Source: Sphingomonas sp. UBA1000 (GTDB lineage Bacteria > Pseudomonadota > Alphaproteobacteria > Sphingomonadales > Sphingomonadaceae). From it: a stretch of DNA of 7,259 nt. The stretch is from the NCBI GenBank assembly GCA_002291855.1, contig DBAW01000114.1:1-7259 (forward strand), in the 5' to 3' direction. The notes below the pieces were generated by a model, which saw nothing but the letters and a program-made list of their open reading frames with translations, was not told where the DNA came from and did not search any database. Each line of letters starts with the position of its first letter. The stretch's first letter is position 1. The position numbers and the translations under genes are program-made. Below, in pieces: positions 1 through 7,259 of this stretch.

Positions 1-1841
<1,841 letters not shown>

Positions 1842-1846
1842 ATCGG

Positions 1847-1851
1847 CCCCT
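1847..1851 (-). promoter_or_regulatory. Ribosome binding site of clpB
   Basis: AGGGG on the minus strand lies five bases before the ATG at 1841. This supports that start, which also gives the expected ClpB N-terminus. With the promoter proposed just upstream, the leader would be only about 20 bases long. Confidence 0.7.
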
Positions 1852-1868
1852 GTCAGATCCCTGAAGAC

Positions 1869-1898
1869 ACATGTAGTGTTGCTATTTGGCAACACAAG
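1869..1898 (-). promoter_or_regulatory. Candidate heat-shock (sigma-32/RpoH) promoter of clpB
   Basis: Reading the minus strand, CTTG (1898-1895) is followed after 18 bases by CTACATGT (1876-1869). The -35 core CTTG is the invariant part of RpoH promoters. The -10 element matches the enterobacterial CCCCATNT in six of its seven fixed positions, and the 17-18 base spacing fits the alphaproteobacterial form. Transcription would start near 1862, leaving a leader of about 20 bases with the AGGGG ribosome site. clpB is a classic RpoH target, so position and sequence agree. The -35 hexamer is CTTGTG rather than CTTGAA, so strength is uncertain. Confidence 0.6.
1876..1895. repeat. Perfect 7-bp inverted repeat in the clpB promoter spacer
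   Basis: GTGTTGC (1876-1882) and GCAACAC (1889-1895) are exact inverted copies separated by TATTTG. The repeat fills the space between the proposed -35 and -10 elements of clpB, where a bound repressor would block RNA polymerase. It is not the CIRCE/HrcA operator (TTAGCACTC-N9-GAGTGCTAA). A second short inverted pair, ACAC-N5-GTGT (1867-1879), overlaps its left arm. The bases are observed; an operator role is an inference. It lies upstream of the predicted transcript start, so it is unlikely to be an RNA thermometer unless another promoter lies further up. Confidence 0.6.
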
Positions 1899-1963
1899 AT
1901 GGTGAGGGCGCCATGCTGGCGGCGCGCGCGGCGGCGAAAAATAGGGACTGATCCGGAGCGCGG

Positions 1964-1989
1964 CCGGCCCGCTCGACCGGCCCGCTCAA
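1964..1989. repeat. 13-bp tandem duplication between the M28 gene and clpB
   Basis: CCGGCCCGCTCGA (1964-1976) is followed directly by CCGGCCCGCTCAA (1977-1989), one mismatch apart, and then by another CCGG. It borders the hairpin at 1990-2020. This is probably a local slippage duplication in GC-rich non-coding DNA, with no function visible. Confidence 0.6.
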
Positions 1990-2020
1990 CCGGGGCGCGC
2001 GACCATGGCGCGCGCCCCGG
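1990..2020 (-). terminator. GC-rich hairpin after the M28 peptidase gene (possible terminator without a U-tract)
   Basis: CCGGGGCGCGCG (1990-2001) and CGCGCGCCCCGG (2009-2020) form a perfect 12-bp stem around a 7-base loop, 14 bases past the TAA of the minus-strand M28 gene. The placement is right for a terminator of that gene. However, the minus strand continues TTGAGCGGGCC, so there is no U-run. It could terminate weakly, act as a 3' end stabiliser, or allow read-through into clpB. Confidence 0.4.
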
Positions 2021-2034
2021 CGGTCGGCCGCTGC

Positions 2035-3645
2035 TTAACGGGCAGAGGCGGCGGGCTTGAAAAAGCTGTCCGCCTTCCAGGCCGGCGCGGCCGGCGCATC
2101 GGCGATTTCGCGCGCGATCAGATAGTTGATCTTCGCAAACTTCGCGCCGGCCGCCCAGTCGATCGGCAGCGCCGGGCTGTCGCTGACCTTGTGGTAATGG
2201 GTGGCGAGGAAGCTGGTGAACTGCTTGTCGCCGCCATTGCCGAAGCCGGTCATCAGGAACACGGAAGGAATGCCCTCGCGCACGAATTTATAGTGGTCGG
2301 AGCGGGTGAACAGCCCTTCCTGCGGCAGCGGATCGGGGCTGAGCGCGATGCCGAGCGTGCTGCCGGCGCGGGCAACGGCGTCACCCAGCGTCGAATGATT
2401 GGCGCCAAAGGCGATGACATCGGTGAAGTCATAGAGCAGCACCGGCATGTCGAAGTTGACGACGCCCACAACCTTGCCGGGGACGACCGGGTGCTTGGCG
2501 AGATATTCCGCGCCCAGCAGCCCCTTTTCCTCGGCGGTCAGCGCGGCGAGCAGGATCGGCCGGCGCGGCTTGACCCCGCTGGTCGCAAAGGCGCGCGCCA
2601 CCTCGAGCAGCGTGGCGACGCCGGTCGCATTGTCCATCGCGCCGTTGAAAATCTGGTCGCCCTTGCGCGTCGGATCGGTGCCGACATGGTCGAGATGCGC
2701 GGTCAGCAGCACATATTCGTTCGCCAGCGCCGGATCGGAGCCGGGGATCATGCCGATCACATTCCTGCTCGACAGCGTGCCGAGGCTGGTCTGGCGCGAG
2801 ATCGACACTTCGGGCTTGAGCGCGAAGCCGCGCGGACGGCCGCCTTCCTTGTCGGCCTCGGCCAGCACCTCGGCCAGCGTCCGGCGCGCGCCGGCGAACA
2901 GCGCTTCGGCCGGGGCGGTGTCGAGCGTCGCCGTCACTTCGATGCCGGGAGCCAGCGCAAAGGCCTTGCCATCGGCCTGCGCCCAGCCGATCGACTTTTC
3001 GCCCGCGCGGTGGGTGAGCACGTCGAAGCCATAGCGCTTCTGATCGGCCAGCGTGCGCAGGGTGATGATACCGCGCGCGCCGCGATCCTGGGCAAAGCGC
3101 GCCTTCATCGAGTTCAGATGCGCGCCGATCTCGCTCGGCGTGCCCTTGGGCGACCCGGCGAGAACGACGACATATTTGCCGCGCACGTCGAGGCCGCGAT
3201 AATCGTCGAACCCGGCGGCCGGCGCGTCGAGGCCGAAGCCGACAAACACCGCCTGCGCGGTCAGCTGCTGCGCCTCGGCCAGCGGGCTCGGCCCGATCGC
3301 CGCTTGCGTCGCGCCGTCAAAGCTGACGCCGCCGATCTTGAGCGTCGGCGGGGCGGCGCGGGTCGCGGTGACGAACGGCACGCTCTGATACCAGCCCGGC
3401 GTGGCGGTGCCGCCGCCCGCTGGCACCAGCCCCAGCCCGGCAAACTGGTTGGCGACATAGGACGCGGCAATGTCATAGCCGCGCGAGCCGGTGTCGCGCC
3501 CTTCGAGCAGGTCGCTCGCCAGGAAATCGACATGGCTGCGGAACCGCTGGGCGGTGAACTCGGGTTCGGCGGCCGCGGCCGGGGCGAGGGCGGCGACCAG
3601 CGCGGCGGCGCTGGTCATGGCAAGAGCGAGGCGTGTGATCGGCAT
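2035..3645 (-). CDS. Secreted M28-family zinc aminopeptidase with PA-type insert
   Basis: The protein has 536 residues and is predicted to remove N-terminal residues from peptides in the periplasm or outside the cell. It starts MPITRLALAM, with a hydrophobic alanine-rich signal peptide likely cut near APAAAA/EPEF (residue 26). Residues about 130-210 (VFVGFGLDAP, DVRGKYVVVL, GARGIITL) look like the protease-associated insert common in larger M28 enzymes. The two-zinc site is complete: TAHLDH (His317, catalytic Asp319), NGAMDNATG (bridging Asp338), TAEEKG (general base Glu372 and ligand Glu373), NFDM (Asp399) and YHKVSD (His485). ATG 3645 is chosen over ATG 3678 because AGGGA lies six bases upstream and the signal peptide then begins at once. 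It points away from the M16 gene and is followed by clpB on the same strand after 193 bases. Substrate preference cannot be read from the sequence. Confidence 0.93.
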   Translation of the reverse strand: MPITRLALAMTSAAALVAALAPAAAAEPEFTAQRFRSHVDFLASDLLEGRDTGSRGYDIAASYVANQFAGLGLVPAGGGTATPGWYQSVPFVTATRAAPPTLKIGGVSFDGATQAAIGPSPLAEAQQLTAQAVFVGFGLDAPAAGFDDYRGLDVRGKYVVVLAGSPKGTPSEIGAHLNSMKARFAQDRGARGIITLRTLADQKRYGFDVLTHRAGEKSIGWAQADGKAFALAPGIEVTATLDTAPAEALFAGARRTLAEVLAEADKEGGRPRGFALKPEVSISRQTSLGTLSSRNVIGMIPGSDPALANEYVLLTAHLDHVGTDPTRKGDQIFNGAMDNATGVATLLEVARAFATSGVKPRRPILLAALTAEEKGLLGAEYLAKHPVVPGKVVGVVNFDMPVLLYDFTDVIAFGANHSTLGDAVARAGSTLGIALSPDPLPQEGLFTRSDHYKFVREGIPSVFLMTGFGNGGDKQFTSFLATHYHKVSDSPALPIDWAAGAKFAKINYLIAREIADAPAAPAWKADSFFKPAASAR

Positions 3646-3815
3646 GTCCTGTCCCTGAAATCTGCTGTTGTCGCGCAAAGCCTAGCCCAAGCCCCGCCGC
3701 ACCCGCCAGCATTGTGACAGCCGCCGCCGCCGGGCCGGGTGCAGTTGGTCGATGCCGGTCGGCCGTTGATCGAAGCCGCCGGGCCGGGGCGCGTTCCGCC
3801 CACCCGCTGCGCCCC

Positions 3816-3843
3816 TTGCCCTCCGGCGCGGCCCGGCTAGGAT
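3816..3843 (+). promoter_or_regulatory. Possible housekeeping promoter of the M16 operon
   Basis: TTGCCC (3816-3821) and TAGGAT (3838-3843) are separated by 16 bases, and each matches four of six positions of the sigma-70 consensus. The region is very GC-rich, so a pair like this stands out but is still weak evidence. Transcription would start near 3850 and leave a leader of about 105 bases. The small inverted repeat ATCGCAAGCGAT overlaps the end of the -10 element. Confidence 0.35.
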
Positions 3844-3944
3844 CGCAAGCGATGACGGCCGCTGTCCGCGCGCGATGCGCGGGCCTGTGCCGCCCGGTTT
3901 CGTTCTCGTCCGGCGCCGGGCTGACCCGGTGCCCGTCCGCATCC

Positions 3945-3950
3945 AGGGAG
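3945..3950 (+). promoter_or_regulatory. Ribosome binding site deciding the M16 start
   Basis: AGGGAG lies five bases before the ATG at 3956. This favours that start over the in-frame ATG at 3875, which would put 27 arginine- and proline-rich residues in front of a normal signal peptide. Confidence 0.75.
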
Positions 3951-3955
3951 TCTTC

Positions 3956-6829
3956 ATGGCCCAGACCAAGCGTTCCTCGACCCGTCTCATGCTGCTTGCC
4001 GCCGCTCTGCTCGCCTCGGCGGCGCAGCCGGCCGCGCTTTACGCCCAGCAGGCGGCCCCCGTCGCCGCGCTGGTCGACACGGTGTCGATCCCGCATGAAA
4101 GCTTCACTTTGGCCAACGGGCTGCGGGTGATCGTGTCCACCGACCGCAAGGCCCCGATCGTCGCGGTTTCGGTCTGGTATGATGTTGGGTCGAAGCATGA
4201 ACCCAAGGGCAAGACCGGCTTTGCCCATCTGTTCGAACATCTGATGTTCAACGGCTCGGAAAACGCGCCCGGCGATTTTTTCGAGCCGCTGCAGCAGATC
4301 GGCGCGACCGATTTCAACGGCACCACCTGGTTTGACCGCACCAATTATTTCGAGACCGTGCCCGGCCCCGCGCTGGAGCGGGTGCTGTTCCTCGAAAGCG
4401 ACCGCATGGGCCATCTGCTCGGCGCGGTGACGCAGGAAAAGCTCGATAACCAGCGCGGCGTCGTCCAGAACGAAAAGCGTCAGGGCGACAACCAGCCTTA
4501 CGGCCTGGTCGAATATGCGCAGCTGAAGGCGCTGATCCCGGCTGATCATCCCTATGGCCATTCGACCATCGGCTCGATGGCCGATCTGGATGCGGCGAGC
4601 CTTGAGGATGTGAAGACCTGGTTCCGCACCCATTACGGCCCGAACAACGCCGTGCTGGTGCTGGCCGGGGACATTGATGCGGCGACCGCCCGGCCGCTGG
4701 TCGAGAAATATTTCGGCGACATCCCGCGCGGGCCGCAGCAAAAGGCCGTCTCCGCCCCGGTGCCGACGCTCAAGAGCCGGCTTGACGAGGTGATGAAGGA
4801 CGATGTCGCGACGACGCGGCTTTACCGCCAATGGGCGGTGCCGGGGCTGACCGACAAGGACGCGCCGGCGCTCGACGTCGCCGCCGTGGTGCTGGGCGGG
4901 CTGGGCAGTTCGCGGCTCGACAATGCGCTGGTCCGCCGCGACCGCGATGCGGTGCGGGTGAGCGCCGAATATCAGCAATTCGCCCAGCTCGGCTTTTTCG
5001 AGGTGCAGGTCGATGTGAAGCCGGGCGTCGATGCCGAGGCGGTCGGCCGCAAGCTCGACCAGCTGATCGCCGATTTCATCCGCAGCGGCCCGACCGCCGA
5101 CGAGGTCCAGCGCGCGGTGACGCGCGAGGCGTCGGGGCGGATCGCCGCGCTTGAATCGGTCGGCGGGTTCGGCGGCAAGGCGGTGACCCTGGCCGAAGGC
5201 GCGCTCTATGCCGGCGATCCGGCCTTCTACAAGAAGCAGCTCAATGCCTATGCGGCGGTGACGCCGGCGCGGGTGAAGAGCGTGATGGGCAAATGGCTGA
5301 CCCGGCCGGTCTATGCGCTGTCGGTCGTCCCCGGCAAGCGCGAGGCCTATGAGGAGGCCAAGGGCGTGAGCGGCGCGACCTTTGCGCCCGCTTATTACCG
5401 CGCCCCGGCCGAGGGCGAACAGCCCCAGGCCGCGCCGTCGCGGCTGCCGCTGGCGGCGGTCGACCGTTCGACCCCGCCTGCCGTCGGCCAGATCGCCGAT
5501 CTCGATTTCCCCGATGTGACGCGCGCCACGCTGTCGAACGGGATCGAGATCGTCTATGCCGCGCGCAGCGCCGTTCCCGTCACCCAGCTGACGATCAGCT
5601 TTGACGCCGGTGTCGCCGCCGATCCGGCCGACCGGCTGGGGCTGCAGGCGCTGACGCTCGCCATGCTCGATGAAGGCACGACCAGCCGGTCGTCGATCCA
5701 GATCGCCGAGGCCAAGGAGCGGCTGGGCGCGAACATCACCAGCTCGGCCTCGCTTGATCGCACCAATATCGGCCTGTTCGCGCTGTCGGCCAATCTGCGG
5801 CCGTCGATCGACCTGCTGGCCGATATCGTCCGCAACCCGGCCTTTGCCGCCGACGAGGTCGCGCGGCTGAAGGGCGAACAGCTGGCCCGGATCGCGCAGG
5901 AGCTGAAAAGCCCCGGCGGCCTTGCCCAGCGCACGCTGGCCCCGGTGCTGTTCGGCACCGGCCATCCCTATGGCAAGCCGACCAGCGGCAGCGGCGATCC
6001 CGCCCGCGTCGCCGCGCTTACCCGCGACGATCTGATCGCGTTCCAGCGCGCCTGGTTGCGCCCCGACAAGGCGCGGATCTTCGTCGTGTCCGACCGGCCG
6101 CTCGCCGAAGTGCGCGATGCGCTCGAGGCCGGGTTCGGCAGCTGGCGCGGCGAAGGCGCGGCCGGGGTGAAGGATTTCACCGCCGCCGTGCCGGTGCCGC
6201 AGCCGCGCATCATCCTGGTCGACCGGCCGGGCTCGCCCCAGTCGCTGATCTATGCCGGGCAGCTGACCTCGCTCAAAGGGTCTGACGAGCTGCTGCCGGT
6301 GCTGTCTGCCAATGATGTGCTGGGCGGCAATTTCCTGTCGCGCATCAACATGGACCTGCGCGAGACCAAGGGCTGGTCCTATGGCGTGCGCGGCGGCTTC
6401 AACCGGCTGCTCAACAACGTCCCCTATCTGATCTCGGCCCCGGTTCAGGCCGACAAGACCGGGGCGGCGATTGCCGCGCTGCGCCAGGATTTCGAGGAGT
6501 TTCTGACCAGCAAGGGCGTCACGGCCGAGGAAACGCAGCGCACGATCAACGGCTTTGTCCGCGAACTGCCCGGCAGCTTCGAGACCGGTGGCGACGTGCT
6601 CGGCGCGATGCAGACCAATGTGCTGTTCGGCCGGCCGGACAATTATTACGAAACCGTCGCCGCCAAATATCGCGCGCTGACCGGCCCGGCGATGGATCAG
6701 GCGATCCGCGGCGTGCTCGATCCGTCCAAGTTCGTCTGGGTCGTCGTCGGCGAGGCGGCGCGGGTCAAGCCGCAGCTTGACAGCCTCGGCCTGCCCGTGG
6801 AGGTCAGGTCCGCGCCCGGCGCGCAATAA
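3956..6829 (+). CDS. Secreted two-module M16 (insulinase/pitrilysin-type) zinc peptidase
   Basis: The protein has 957 residues and is a predicted periplasmic endopeptidase that encloses and cuts small proteins or peptides. It begins with a signal peptide (MAQTKRSSTR, then a hydrophobic stretch) likely cut near ALYAQQ, around residues 30-32. The N-terminal M16 module carries the inverted zinc motif HLFEH (His91, base Glu94, His95) and the downstream ligand Glu173 in VQNEKRQ, the spacing usual for the family. A proline/alanine-rich linker (about 470-520) leads to the second module, starting near DVTRATLSNG. Its equivalent of the zinc motif reads LTLAMLDEG, so this half is non-catalytic, as expected for one-chain M16 enzymes. 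LRETKGWSYG (Arg802, Tyr809) matches the Arg/Tyr pair that helps bind substrate in the C-terminal half. It is followed by a small gene 21 bases downstream, probably in one operon, and faces away from the M28 peptidase. The substrate is unknown. Confidence 0.94.
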   Translation: MAQTKRSSTRLMLLAAALLASAAQPAALYAQQAAPVAALVDTVSIPHESFTLANGLRVIVSTDRKAPIVAVSVWYDVGSKHEPKGKTGFAHLFEHLMFNGSENAPGDFFEPLQQIGATDFNGTTWFDRTNYFETVPGPALERVLFLESDRMGHLLGAVTQEKLDNQRGVVQNEKRQGDNQPYGLVEYAQLKALIPADHPYGHSTIGSMADLDAASLEDVKTWFRTHYGPNNAVLVLAGDIDAATARPLVEKYFGDIPRGPQQKAVSAPVPTLKSRLDEVMKDDVATTRLYRQWAVPGLTDKDAPALDVAAVVLGGLGSSRLDNALVRRDRDAVRVSAEYQQFAQLGFFEVQVDVKPGVDAEAVGRKLDQLIADFIRSGPTADEVQRAVTREASGRIAALESVGGFGGKAVTLAEGALYAGDPAFYKKQLNAYAAVTPARVKSVMGKWLTRPVYALSVVPGKREAYEEAKGVSGATFAPAYYRAPAEGEQPQAAPSRLPLAAVDRSTPPAVGQIADLDFPDVTRATLSNGIEIVYAARSAVPVTQLTISFDAGVAADPADRLGLQALTLAMLDEGTTSRSSIQIAEAKERLGANITSSASLDRTNIGLFALSANLRPSIDLLADIVRNPAFAADEVARLKGEQLARIAQELKSPGGLAQRTLAPVLFGTGHPYGKPTSGSGDPARVAALTRDDLIAFQRAWLRPDKARIFVVSDRPLAEVRDALEAGFGSWRGEGAAGVKDFTAAVPVPQPRIILVDRPGSPQSLIYAGQLTSLKGSDELLPVLSANDVLGGNFLSRINMDLRETKGWSYGVRGGFNRLLNNVPYLISAPVQADKTGAAIAALRQDFEEFLTSKGVTAEETQRTINGFVRELPGSFETGGDVLGAMQTNVLFGRPDNYYETVAAKYRALTGPAMDQAIRGVLDPSKFVWVVVGEAARVKPQLDSLGLPVEVRSAPGAQ

Positions 6830-6837
6830 GCTGATTC

Positions 6838-6843
6838 AAGGAG
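6838..6843 (+). promoter_or_regulatory. Strong ribosome binding site of the small downstream gene
   Basis: AAGGAG lies seven bases before the ATG at 6851, within a purine-only run (6838-6850). It is among the best Shine-Dalgarno matches in the window and strongly supports the small gene being real and well translated. Confidence 0.8.
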
Positions 6844-6850
6844 AGAGAGA

Positions 6851-7153
6851 ATGTCGCAGATCGATGGCGAATGGGATTGCATCACCAAGTCGCCGCTGGG
6901 TGAGCAGAAGTCGGTGTTCACGATCAAGACCGATGGTGACACCTTCACCGGCAGCAATGCCGGCCCGACCGGCACCCTCGAGGTCGCCGACGGCAAGATC
7001 GACGGCAACACCCTGACCTGGAAGATGGACATGAAGGTGCCGATGCCGATGACGCTCACCTGCACCGGCACTGTCGATGGCGACACGCTGAATGCGCAGG
7101 TCAGCGCCGGCGCGTTCGGCAGCTTCCCGATGACCGGCACCCGCCGCGGCTGA
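6851..7153 (+). CDS. Small beta-rich protein of unknown function downstream of the M16 peptidase
   Basis: The protein has 100 residues and I cannot assign a function. It looks like a short all-beta domain. Repeated turns of the form DGDTFTG, DGKIDGNTLTW and DGDTLNAQ alternate with strand-like segments, and it ends GAFGSFPMTGTRRG. A Gly-x-Trp near the start (Gly6, Trp8) and a terminal Gly-Thr-Arg recall lipocalin-like barrels, but this is only a resemblance. I recall similar small proteins with the pattern PMPMTL...VDGD...G.FG...GTR in sphingomonads, a memory rather than a search result. There are two cysteines (10 and 71) and no signal peptide or membrane segment, so it is predicted cytoplasmic although its neighbour is secreted. 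It has a strong ribosome site, starts 21 bases after the M16 stop, and is followed by a terminator, so it is very likely the last gene of that operon. Confidence 0.85.
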   Translation: MSQIDGEWDCITKSPLGEQKSVFTIKTDGDTFTGSNAGPTGTLEVADGKIDGNTLTWKMDMKVPMPMTLTCTGTVDGDTLNAQVSAGAFGSFPMTGTRRG

Positions 7154-7162
7154 TCGGATGTT

Positions 7163-7202
7163 CCCCCTTTCCCCGCCGCGCGGGGAAAGGGGGTGTTTTT
7201 TT
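7163..7202 (+). terminator. Intrinsic terminator of the M16 operon
   Basis: CCCCCTTTCCCCGC (7163-7176) and GCGGGGAAAGGGGG (7180-7193) form a perfect 14-bp stem with a CGC loop, followed by TG and seven Ts (7196-7202). It starts nine bases after the stop codon of the small gene. This is a complete rho-independent terminator for rightward transcription. The remaining bases, 7203-7259, show no gene or signal that I recognise. Confidence 0.95.
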
Positions 7203-7259
7203 GGTGGTGCTTGCGCCGAATGGGCGTGTGTCTTTGATTGGTCGCGGCACCGGCCCGCA

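Larger units (their letters stand above)
3646..3955. other. Divergent intergenic region between the M28 and M16 peptidase genes
   Basis: About 310 bases separate the two divergent starts. The part next to the M28 gene has AGGGA (3652-3656, minus) as its ribosome site, but I see no convincing -35/-10 pair for that gene. A 14-bp direct repeat GCCGCCGGGCCGGG occurs at 3726-3739 and 3775-3788. The right half holds a possible promoter for the M16 gene and two short inverted repeats, ATCGC-AA-GCGAT (3842-3853) and CGCGC-GAT-GCGCG (3869-3881). I see no RNA gene or known riboswitch here. Confidence 0.5.

Noticed and set aside
1869..1895. CIRCE element or RNA thermometer at clpB
   Set aside because: The arms do not resemble CIRCE, and the palindrome lies upstream of the predicted transcript start. 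The roughly 20-base leader is too short for a ROSE-type thermometer.
1939..1947. Second heat-shock -10 candidate (CCTATTT on the minus strand) upstream of clpB
   Set aside because: It matches the alphaproteobacterial -10 form, but no CTTG-like -35 lies 17-18 bases upstream.
2005..3717. A 570-codon plus-strand open frame opposite the M28 gene
   Set aside because: It is in the same complementary register as the M28 gene, which has an intact signal peptide and zinc site. The shadow has no recognisable motif.
3726..3788. 14-bp direct repeat GCCGCCGGGCCGGG in the divergent intergenic region
   Set aside because: It is low-complexity GC sequence with no spacing or symmetry suggesting an operator.
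3875..3955. Upstream in-frame ATG extending the M16 protein by 27 residues
   Set aside because: No good ribosome site precedes it, the extension is arginine- and proline-rich and would bury the signal peptide, and ATG 3956 has AGGGAG at proper spacing.
3473..6826. A 1117-codon open frame on the minus strand across the M16 gene and into the M28 gene
   Set aside because: It lies in exact codon register opposite the M16 gene, is arginine-, histidine- and glycine-rich without recognisable domains, and overlaps two genes with complete catalytic motifs. It is a shadow of GC-rich codon use.

Overview
The window is GC-rich. Its genes use almost no A/T-ending codons, and the N-terminus and hallmark motifs of its ClpB look alphaproteobacterial. 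The pairing of secreted M28 and M16 metallopeptidases with a small beta-rich protein suggests a sphingomonad (Sphingomonadales). That taxonomic placement is an inference from protein style, not from a search.

Layout, left to right. Positions 1-1841 (minus strand) hold the first 613 codons of clpB, the ring-shaped disaggregase; the gene runs off the left edge inside the second Walker A motif. Positions 1842-2034 are a gene-free stretch. It carries a heat-shock (sigma-32 type) promoter candidate for clpB with a perfect 7-bp inverted repeat in its spacer, a 13-bp tandem duplication, and a perfect 12-bp GC-rich hairpin just after the next gene. Positions 2035-3645 (minus) encode a secreted M28-family zinc aminopeptidase with a PA-type insert. 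Positions 3646-3955 are a divergent intergenic region with one possible promoter for the rightward gene. Positions 3956-6829 (plus) encode a secreted two-module M16 (insulinase/pitrilysin-type) zinc peptidase. Positions 6851-7153 (plus) encode a 100-residue beta-rich protein of unknown function, 21 bases downstream and probably co-transcribed. A textbook intrinsic terminator at 7163-7202 closes this operon, and nothing is recognisable after it.

Together the genes concern protein and peptide turnover: ClpB rescues aggregated proteins in the cytoplasm, while the two divergently transcribed peptidases are predicted to act in the periplasm or outside the cell, one trimming N-termini and the other cutting peptides internally. 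This link is an inference from gene families and adjacency.

I found no clear sign of a new multi-gene system, mobile element, CRISPR array or RNA gene. The items most worth checking are the palindrome inside the clpB promoter and the small uncharacterised protein coupled to the M16 peptidase.
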